Part shown: positions 15,073-20,590 of the stretch, piece after piece
How the letters are laid out: each line of letters opens with the position of its first letter
Position numbering within the stretch: the stretch's first letter is position 1
Source: an uncultured Ruminococcus sp.
GTDB lineage: Bacteria; Bacillota; Clostridia; Oscillospirales; Acutalibacteraceae
Assembly (NCBI GenBank): GCA_902803035.1
Contig: CADCON010000219.1
Coordinates: 1-20,590 of the forward strand
Length of the DNA: 20,590 nucleotides
Direction of reading: 5' to 3'
Notes under the pieces: model-generated
The model's input: the letters and a program-made list of their open reading frames with translations, nothing else
What the model was told of the DNA's origin: nothing
Databases searched by the model: none
Made by a program: the position numbers and the translations under genes

Positions 15073-16267
15073 GCAGGTAACCATTGTAGGCATAGGAATG
15101 GACGGCGACAAGACCCTTACGCGTGAAGCGGCGGCCGCCATTGACGAAGCGCAGCTTCTGATCGGCGCTGGAAGAATGCTCCTTCCATTCGCGCATACCG
15201 GGAAGCCCGCCATCGAAAGTTTTATCAGCGAGAAAACGGCGCGGCTCGTTGAAGAAAGCGGATATGAGAAAATCGCCGTGCTGGTGTCGGGCGACTGCGG
15301 GTTTTACAGCGCGGCAGGTTCTCTTCTCCCGCTCCTGAAGGCATATGCGCCGAAGCTGATTTGCGGCATCTCTACGCCGGTCTACTTTTGTTCCCGGCTG
15401 GGTCTGACATGGTCCGACATGAAATTGATCAGCCTTCACGGAGCCGATGCGCCGGTTGTGCGGAATGTGCGTTCCTGCCGGAAGGTTTTCTTCCTGCTCG
15501 GAGGAAAAACCGACCCGTCGCAGATATGCCGCAGGCTCTGCGAATACGGCATGGGAAATGTGCAGGTATTCATTGGCGAAAATCTCGCGTCGGAGGACGA
15601 GAAAATATCCTCCGGAACCGCTGACAGCTTCAGGGATTACTGCGCCGCCAATTTATGCGCCATGATCACGATAAATGAGCATTACGAGCGGTTGATTCCC
15701 TCCTGCATTGACGACGCGCGGTTCATTCGCGGAAATGTTCCGATGACCAAGGCGGAGGTGCGCGGACTCTGCGTTGCGAAGCTGGCTATCCGCGAGGACG
15801 ATTCCTGCTGGGACATCGGCTGCGGCACCGGTTCGGTCGCCATCGAAATGGCGTTCCGCTGTCCCGCCGGAAGGGTGACAGCCGTGGACAGAAATCCCGA
15901 AGCTATCTCTCTGACCAAGCGCAACAGGATTCAATTCGGCTGCGACAACATCGACATCATCGCCGGCGCGGCACAGGAGCTTTCCGATAGCCTGCCCGTT
16001 CCAGACTGCGTATTTATCGGAGGTTCGGGAGGGCATCTGGGCGATATTGTGAAAGCTGCGGCAAGTAAAAATCCGGACGTCAGAATGGTGGTGACAGCCG
16101 TTTCTCTGGAAACGCTCGCCCAATGCAGCGAGCTTTTCAGGGAGCTTGGCTCCGAACCTGAAATCACGCAGTTATCTGTCACAAGAACCCGCAGAGTCGG
16201 CACGCATACCATGCTTGCGGCGGAAAACCCGATCTACATTATCAAGAGGAATACGACATTATCATGA
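15065..16267 (+). CDS. cbiET: Fused cobalt-precorrin-7 C5-methyltransferase / C15-methyltransferase (decarboxylating)
   Basis: This is a two-domain enzyme, like CobL of the aerobic route. The CbiE part (about residues 1-205) methylates C-5 and shows VTIVGIGMDGDKTLTREA, LLIGAGRML and VLVSGDCGFYSAAGSL. The CbiT part (about 218-400) methylates C-15 and removes the ring C acetate carboxyl. It opens FIRGNVPMTKAEVRGLCVAK, has the SAM motif WDIGCGTGSVAIEMA (249-263), then VTAVDRNPEA and VFIGGSGGHLGDIV (316-329). A strong GAAGGAGG site precedes ATG 15065. The stop overlaps the cbiA start as ATGA. The fusion is intact and common in Clostridia. Confidence 0.95.
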   Translation: MNKQVTIVGIGMDGDKTLTREAAAAIDEAQLLIGAGRMLLPFAHTGKPAIESFISEKTARLVEESGYEKIAVLVSGDCGFYSAAGSLLPLLKAYAPKLICGISTPVYFCSRLGLTWSDMKLISLHGADAPVVRNVRSCRKVFFLLGGKTDPSQICRRLCEYGMGNVQVFIGENLASEDEKISSGTADSFRDYCAANLCAMITINEHYERLIPSCIDDARFIRGNVPMTKAEVRGLCVAKLAIREDDSCWDIGCGTGSVAIEMAFRCPAGRVTAVDRNPEAISLTKRNRIQFGCDNIDIIAGAAQELSDSLPVPDCVFIGGSGGHLGDIVKAAASKNPDVRMVVTAVSLETLAQCSELFRELGSEPEITQLSVTRTRRVGTHTMLAAENPIYIIKRNTTLS

Positions 16268-17607
16268 ACAGATGGATGATAGCAGGCACACGCAGCGGAT
16301 GCGGCAAAACAACCGTCACCTGCGCGGTGCTTCAGGCGCTGGCCGCAAGAGGCTGTGACACGGCTTCGTTCAAATGCGGGCCGGATTACATAGACCCCAT
16401 GTTCCACAGCATGATCATAGGTGTGGATTCGCACAACCTCGACAGATTCTTCTGCACTCCCTCCACGATAGACAGCCTGCTGAGAAAGTATTCGCGTGAA
16501 GTCAATGTGATAGAAGGCGTTATGGGATTCTACGACGGAATAAACGGCGCGGCGTCCTCTCATCAGCTTGCGTGTGAAACCGGAACGCCTGTCATTCTCG
16601 TTATCGACTGCAAGGGAATGAGCGATTCTTTGGGAGCGGTCATGCAGGGATATTTGCAATACCGCCAACCGAACAGCATCATCGGGGTGATCTTCAACCG
16701 TCTGCCGGAAAGCCTGATTGAGCTTGCCATGTCGCTCTGCCGCGAGATGAATGTGTCTTATTTCGGAAGGCTTCCGGTCGCGCCGGAATGCGCGTTGGAA
16801 AGCCGGCGTCTTGGTCTGGTGACAGCGGCGGAAATAGCCGATCTGAAGCAGAAGACGGCCCGCCTGGGAGAGCTTGCGGAGAAACATATCCTGCTGGACC
16901 GCATTCTGGAAGAAACGCGATGCGGCGGCTCTTTTTCCCCTCAACGGGAAACAAGGTCCATTCCGAAAGGCCATTTCCGCGTTGCCGTGGCAAAGGATAA
17001 CGCCTTCTGCTTCTATTACAGCGAATGCCTTGACCTGCTGCGCGACGAGGGCTGTGAGCCTGTGGAATTCTCGCCGTTGAGTGACGCTTCTTTGCCGGAC
17101 GGCGCGGCGGGACTTCTTCTCGGCGGAGGATATCCGGAGATTTACGCGGAACAACTCAGCCGCAATACGCCGCTGCTGAGTGATATCAAAAAAAGAATGG
17201 CACAGGGCATTCCCACGATCGCCGAGTGCGGCGGATTCATGTATCTGCATGAAGAACTGCAAGGGGAAGACGGCGTGTTTTACCCGGTTGTCGGAGCCGT
17301 TCCGGGAAAGGCGTTCCGGACGCCGAAGCTGCAGCGTTTCGGTTACATCACCCTCACATCCTGCCGGGAAGGGCTTTTCGGGTCAGCCGGTCAGACAATT
17401 CCGGCGCATGAATTCCACTATTGGGACAGTACGGCGCCCGGAAGCGGATTGACCGCCCGGAAGGCAAGCAGCGGCGCGCAATACCCCTGCGCGTATTATT
17501 CGCCCACGTTGTACGCGGGATTTCCACACCTATATCTTTGCGCCGATCCGCGCATGGCATTCAATTTTGCGGAAAAATGCAGACAGTATAAGGAAGAGCA
17601 TCCATGA
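16264..17607 (+). CDS. cbiA: Cobyrinate a,c-diamide synthase
   Basis: CbiA uses ATP and glutamine to amidate the a and c side chains of cobyrinate. The 447-residue product has an N-terminal dethiobiotin-synthetase-like ATPase domain with GTRSGCGKTTVTCAVL (8-23), KCGPDYIDPMFH and EGVMGFYDGINGAASSHQ. A C-terminal glutamine amidotransferase domain has GLLLGGGYPEIYAEQLS, the nucleophile Cys322 in IAECGGFMYL, and HEFHYWDS at about 382. All expected catalytic elements are present. ATG overlaps the cbiET stop and the end overlaps cobT, both as ATGA. The related cobyric acid synthase cbiP was not found in the window. Confidence 0.96.
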   Translation: MNRWMIAGTRSGCGKTTVTCAVLQALAARGCDTASFKCGPDYIDPMFHSMIIGVDSHNLDRFFCTPSTIDSLLRKYSREVNVIEGVMGFYDGINGAASSHQLACETGTPVILVIDCKGMSDSLGAVMQGYLQYRQPNSIIGVIFNRLPESLIELAMSLCREMNVSYFGRLPVAPECALESRRLGLVTAAEIADLKQKTARLGELAEKHILLDRILEETRCGGSFSPQRETRSIPKGHFRVAVAKDNAFCFYYSECLDLLRDEGCEPVEFSPLSDASLPDGAAGLLLGGGYPEIYAEQLSRNTPLLSDIKKRMAQGIPTIAECGGFMYLHEELQGEDGVFYPVVGAVPGKAFRTPKLQRFGYITLTSCREGLFGSAGQTIPAHEFHYWDSTAPGSGLTARKASSGAQYPCAYYSPTLYAGFPHLYLCADPRMAFNFAEKCRQYKEEHP

Positions 17608-18653
17608 AACGAATGAATTCAATCACACCTCCCGACGCCGAAGCAATGGAGCTAGCGCGCGGAAAATGGAACGGCATCGCAAAGCCCCTCGGCAGTCTGG
17701 GACTGCTGGAGGAAGCGGTCATCCGGATAGCCGGCATCCGATCCGATCCCCACTTCCGGCTCGACAGAAGGGGAGTTGTGGTCATGTGCGCCGATAACGG
17801 CGTTGTCCGCGAGGGCGTCACACAGACCGGAAGCGAGGTCACCGGCATTGTCGCCCGCGCCATAGCCGCCGGAACCTCCAATGTCAATCTCATTGCCGAT
17901 CAATTCCGCGCTGCGGTTTTTCCGGTGGATATCGGCATGAAAGAAGGAATCGAGGCTACCGGGCTGCTTTCACGGCGCATCCGGAGCGGCACAGGCGACA
18001 TCGCTGAAGGCCCCGCCATGAGTATGGAAGACGCGGAGCGGGCCATCGCGGCGGGAATGGACGCGGTAAAGGATTTGAGCGAAAAGCGTTACGACATCAT
18101 CCTTACGGGTGAAATGGGCATTGGGAACACCACCACCTCCAGCGCGATTGCCTCCGTGCTGCTGGGGCTTCCGCCGGAGGAAGTCACCGGAAGAGGAGCG
18201 GGGCTTGACAGCGAAGGACTCAGGCGCAAAATCAACGCGATCAAAAGGGCGATTCACGTCAACCGTCCTGACAAAAATAATCCACTGGAGCTGCTTGCGA
18301 AGCTGGGAGGTCTGGATATTGCCGGAATGACGGGGCTGTATCTCGGAGGGGCAGTCTACCGCGTGCCGGTCGTAGTGGACGGCTTCATTTCGGCTGTCGC
18401 CGCGGCGATTGCCTGCGGAATCTGTCCGCCCGTAAGAGACTTCATACTCTGTTCCCATGTGTCAAGGGAGCCGGCGGGAAGCCTGCTTCTGCGTCATCTC
18501 GGCATGAAGCCGCTGATCACGGCGGAGCTTTGTCTGGGCGAAGGCACGGGCGGGCTGTTTCTCCTGCCGCTGCTTGACGGCGCGCTGGCGGTGTACAATT
18601 CGTCTCACCGGTTCGACAATCTGCCGATGGAAAGGTATGTGGAGCTGCAATGA
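17604..18653 (+). CDS. cobT: Nicotinate-nucleotide:dimethylbenzimidazole phosphoribosyltransferase
   Basis: CobT activates the lower-ligand base to its alpha-ribazole phosphate, using nicotinate mononucleotide. The 349-residue product is full length: KPLGSLGLLEEAVIRIAGI near the start, MCADNGVVREGVTQTGSEVT (61-80), GEMGIGNTTTSSAIASVLLG (169-188), GLDIAGMTGLYLGGA, and the catalytic Glu313 in LCLGEGTGGLFLLPLLDGAL. ATG overlaps the cbiA stop (ATGA), and AAGGAAGAG is just upstream. No bluB or bza genes are in the window, so the natural lower-ligand base cannot be stated. Confidence 0.96.
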   Translation: MKRMNSITPPDAEAMELARGKWNGIAKPLGSLGLLEEAVIRIAGIRSDPHFRLDRRGVVVMCADNGVVREGVTQTGSEVTGIVARAIAAGTSNVNLIADQFRAAVFPVDIGMKEGIEATGLLSRRIRSGTGDIAEGPAMSMEDAERAIAAGMDAVKDLSEKRYDIILTGEMGIGNTTTSSAIASVLLGLPPEEVTGRGAGLDSEGLRRKINAIKRAIHVNRPDKNNPLELLAKLGGLDIAGMTGLYLGGAVYRVPVVVDGFISAVAAAIACGICPPVRDFILCSHVSREPAGSLLLRHLGMKPLITAELCLGEGTGGLFLLPLLDGALAVYNSSHRFDNLPMERYVELQ

Positions 18654-19177
18654 CAATTCTCATCACGGGCGGCAGCAAGTGCGGCAAATCGGGCATCGGG
18701 GAGAGGATTCTCTCCGCTTTCCGGGGCAGGAAATTTTACATTGCCACCATGATGCCATACGGCGGGGAAGCCGGGGCGATTATCGACCGCCATCGGAAAA
18801 TGCGCGAGGGAAAGGGCTTTGAAACCATTGAACGGTACACCGCTCCCGGCGGGCTGGCATTGCCCGAAGGATGCGGCGCGATGCTGGAATGTGTCGGCAA
18901 TCTCTGCGCCAATGAAATGTTCGTCGCGCATTCCCCCGACCCCTGCGGCGAAATCATCAGAGGCATCGCGCATCTGGCTGAAAAGGCGGAACTTCTCGTG
19001 ATCATCACCAATCAGGTTGACTGCGACGGCATTGACTACCCGCCGGAAACCGCGAGCTATATGCGGAATATGGGCGTCATACATTCCGCGCTCGCCGGAA
19101 TGTCCGATTGCGTGATCGAATCGGTCTGCGGCATTCCTGTTCCGCTGAAGGGAGGACTTCCGGAATGTCTGTTGTAA
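18650..19177 (+). CDS. cobU: Adenosylcobinamide kinase / adenosylcobinamide-phosphate guanylyltransferase
   Basis: CobU phosphorylates adenosylcobinamide and transfers GMP to it, preparing nucleotide-loop attachment. The 175-residue product has an intact P-loop, ITGGSKCGKSGIGERIL (5-21), and the conserved DRHRKMREGKGFETIE, where His48 corresponds to the guanylylated His. MLECVGNLCANEMF and VIITNQVDCDGIDYPPETAS follow, and it ends CGIPVPLKG. The length is close to that of characterised CobU. ATG overlaps the cobT stop. Its last 13 nt overlap the start of cobS. A second, shorter CobU-family gene lies after cobS. Confidence 0.92.
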   Translation: MTILITGGSKCGKSGIGERILSAFRGRKFYIATMMPYGGEAGAIIDRHRKMREGKGFETIERYTAPGGLALPEGCGAMLECVGNLCANEMFVAHSPDPCGEIIRGIAHLAEKAELLVIITNQVDCDGIDYPPETASYMRNMGVIHSALAGMSDCVIESVCGIPVPLKGGLPECLL

Positions 19178-19941
19178 AATCATTTATCTCGGCGTTTCTC
19201 ATGTATACACGTATTCCTATGCCTTCTGTGGAATGGAAAGAGGAAAACCGCCGATATTCGCTCTGCTTTTTTCCGCTGTGCGGGGCGGTGATTGCGGGAC
19301 TTCTGGTGGCGTGGCGGAAATCCTGCGTCCTGCTCGGAGCAGGCGAATGGCTCTTTGCCGCCGTATGTGTCGCCATTCCTGTTGCCGTCACGGGCGGTAT
19401 TCATCTTGACGGCTTCTGCGACGTCTGCGACGCCCTCGCCTCCTGTTCCTCAAGGGAAAGAAGGCTGGAAATTATGAGCGATCCGCATATCGGTTCATTC
19501 GCGGTCATCAGGGCGGCGGTCTATCTGCTCCTTCAGGCCGGATTGTTTTCACAGGTTAAAAGCGGCTCCCTGATGATCGTCTGTTCGCTGTGCTTTGTCA
19601 CGTCAAGGGCGATGAGCGGCCTGTGCGCCGTCACATTCCGGTCCGCCAGAAGCGGGGGTTCGCTGCAGCAATTCGTCAAGCCCGCTCACCGGAATGTCAC
19701 GATTATCTGTGAGCTGCTTTTCATTGCCGTTTCATCCGCCGCCGCGATGATTGCCGACCAGACCGCCGGAGCGGCGGCTCTGGCGGGAATGACCGCTTCA
19801 ATGGCGTGGTTCAGGCACTTTTCATATAAAAAATTCGGAGGAATCACAGGCGACCTTGCGGGATTTTTCCTTCAGATTAGCGAGATATCTGGAATGGCCT
19901 GCGCTGTGGCGTCCTGTCTGATCAGAGGTGTGCTGGTATGA
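19165..19941 (+). CDS. cobS: Adenosylcobinamide-GDP ribazoletransferase (cobalamin synthase)
   Basis: CobS is the membrane enzyme that joins adenosylcobinamide-GDP to alpha-ribazole (or its phosphate) to complete the vitamin. The 258-residue, mostly hydrophobic product has the metal-binding signature GGIHLDGFCDVCDALAS, then RRLEIMSDPHIGSFAVIRAA. An early AFLMYTRIPMPS and several predicted membrane helices are also present. ATG 19165 is preceded by GGAGG nine nt upstream. The frame extends back to 19108, but only within cobU and without family similarity. The stop overlaps the next gene as ATGA. Confidence 0.95.
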   Translation: MSVVKSFISAFLMYTRIPMPSVEWKEENRRYSLCFFPLCGAVIAGLLVAWRKSCVLLGAGEWLFAAVCVAIPVAVTGGIHLDGFCDVCDALASCSSRERRLEIMSDPHIGSFAVIRAAVYLLLQAGLFSQVKSGSLMIVCSLCFVTSRAMSGLCAVTFRSARSGGSLQQFVKPAHRNVTIICELLFIAVSSAAAMIADQTAGAAALAGMTASMAWFRHFSYKKFGGITGDLAGFFLQISEISGMACAVASCLIRGVLV

Positions 19942-20318
19942 GATTCATTATTGGGGGAGCCTTTGAGGGCAAGGAGCTTTTCTGCCAGGAAAAATACGGC
20001 GTGTTGCCCGAAGAGATCATCGACTGCGCGGAATTGAAACCTGACGGGTTCCGGCAACTGAAATGCGTCAGGAATTTCCACCTATTTATCAAAAACCAAT
20101 GCAAGACGATTCACGATTTGGAAGTAATTCTCTCCACGATCATTGCGGAAAACCCCGGTATCATCATTATCATGGATGAAGTCGGGTGCGGCATTGTTCC
20201 TGTGGAACGCTCTGAACGGGAGTGGCGCGAATTGGTGGGGAGAGCGGGCTGCTTTCTCGCTTCGCGCGCGGAGAGCGTTGACCGGGTAATCTGCGGATGC
20301 GGGGTGAAGCTGAAATGA
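19938..20318 (+). CDS. CobU-like protein, second adenosylcobinamide kinase-type gene
   Basis: This 126-residue protein resembles a short CobU-related family found beside cobS in Clostridia and often annotated as a bifunctional CobU. The N-terminus RFIIGGAFEGKELF holds a P-loop-like GGxxxGK, but the residue after Lys is Glu instead of Ser/Thr. The C-terminal half is clearly CobU-like: IIIIMDEVGCGIVPVERSER (about 75-94), GRAGCFLASRAESVDRVICG. The region where CobU has its guanylylated His and flanking motif (DRHRKMREG in the first copy) is not recognisable. It sits between cobS and a phosphatase gene with ATGA overlaps at both ends. It could be a kinase-only partner, a binding protein or a divergent CobU. 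Confidence 0.7.
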   Translation: MRFIIGGAFEGKELFCQEKYGVLPEEIIDCAELKPDGFRQLKCVRNFHLFIKNQCKTIHDLEVILSTIIAENPGIIIIMDEVGCGIVPVERSEREWRELVGRAGCFLASRAESVDRVICGCGVKLK

Positions 20319-20590
20319 AAACAATTATTCTGATACGCCACGGCATGACGGAAGGCAACCGCGAGAGAAGATTCATTGGCTGCCGCACCGACCAACCGCT
20401 TTGTCAGGAAGGGGCGGACGCGCTGTCTTCCATGAAATATCCCGAAGCCGACATTCTCTTCTGCAGTCCCATGAAGCGATGCCTTCAGACGGCCGGACTG
20501 ATTTACCCCGGAATGAAGCCGGTTGTCGTCAACGGTCTGCGGGAATGCGATTTCGGGGATTTTGAGGGGAAGAACAATGACGAACTGACC
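20315..20590 (+). CDS. cobC: Histidine phosphatase family protein, probable alpha-ribazole phosphatase (partial)
   Basis: The first 92 codons are present and the gene runs off the window. The product starts MKTIILIRHGMTEGNRERRF, with the RHG phosphohistidine motif (residues 8-10), followed by LFCSPMKRCLQTAGLIY and LRECDFGDFEGKNNDEL. These are hallmarks of the phosphoglycerate-mutase-like branch that includes CobC. CobC removes phosphate from alpha-ribazole phosphate or from cobalamin 5'-phosphate. ATG overlaps the preceding stop (ATGA). The specific substrate is inferred from position in a cobalamin operon, since sequence alone does not separate CobC from other family members. Confidence 0.82.
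   Translation, partial: MKTIILIRHGMTEGNRERRFIGCRTDQPLCQEGADALSSMKYPEADILFCSPMKRCLQTAGLIYPGMKPVVVNGLRECDFGDFEGKNNDELT

Noticed and set aside
15065..16267. The CbiE-CbiT fusion as a novelty.
   Set aside because: The same fusion is known in CobL and in many Clostridia; it is ordinary.
16234..17262. A 342-codon minus-strand open frame opposite cbiA.
   Set aside because: The plus-strand CbiA has every catalytic motif; the antisense frame has none.
1..20590. CRISPR arrays, tRNA or rRNA genes, insertion sequences, attachment sites and prophage genes.
   Set aside because: Reading both strands showed no direct-repeat arrays, no tRNA cloverleaf, no transposase or integrase, and no sharp change in composition suggesting an inserted element.

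Overview
The window comes from a bacterium, most likely a Clostridia-type Firmicute. This rests on the style of the N-terminal RpoB sequence, the lipoprotein CbiK, the CobU-like second gene and the frequent TTG starts. The species cannot be named. Coding DNA has a GC-rich wobble position, and the only clearly AT-rich stretch is the divergent intergenic region around 2,680-3,130.

Layout. (1) 1-2657, minus strand: the first ~885 codons of rpoB, cut off by the window edge, with its own promoter and a long leader. No rplJ/rplL lies upstream. (2) 3131-4498, plus strand: an orphan polysaccharide pyruvyl transferase-family protein with a C-terminal coiled coil, its own promoter and an intrinsic terminator. 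(3) 4573-4946: a strong sigma-70-type promoter, a cobalamin riboswitch with a recognisable B12 box, and a textbook terminator hairpin. (4) 4964-20590 (continuing past the edge): one long plus-strand corrinoid operon. It opens with an uptake and surface module: a small membrane-anchored beta-domain protein, BtuF-, BtuC- and BtuD-like ABC transporter parts, a lipoprotein cobaltochelatase CbiK, and a second protein related to the first. Then come the anaerobic (cobalt-early) corrin ring genes cbiC, cbiD, cbiF, cbiG, cbiH, cbiJ, cbiET and cbiA, and the nucleotide-loop genes cobT, cobU, cobS, a CobU-like gene and a cobC-like phosphatase.

How they work together. The riboswitch is expected to stop transcription when cobalamin is plentiful, so salvage (BtuFCD) and synthesis (Cbi/Cob) share one switch. 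Almost every junction is a 4-14 nt overlap (often ATGA or TTGA), implying translational coupling. The two larger gaps are 63 bp before cbiK and 115 bp after it, the latter containing a perfect 14-bp hairpin. Pathway steps not seen here are cbiL, cbiP, cbiB, an adenosyltransferase and cobalt import; they must lie elsewhere, perhaps just downstream.

The least ordinary part is 4964-9998. Two small proteins share one beta-rich domain and a C-terminal membrane anchor; they flank a corrinoid transporter and an exported chelatase, and the first lacks the signal peptide its anchor seems to need.
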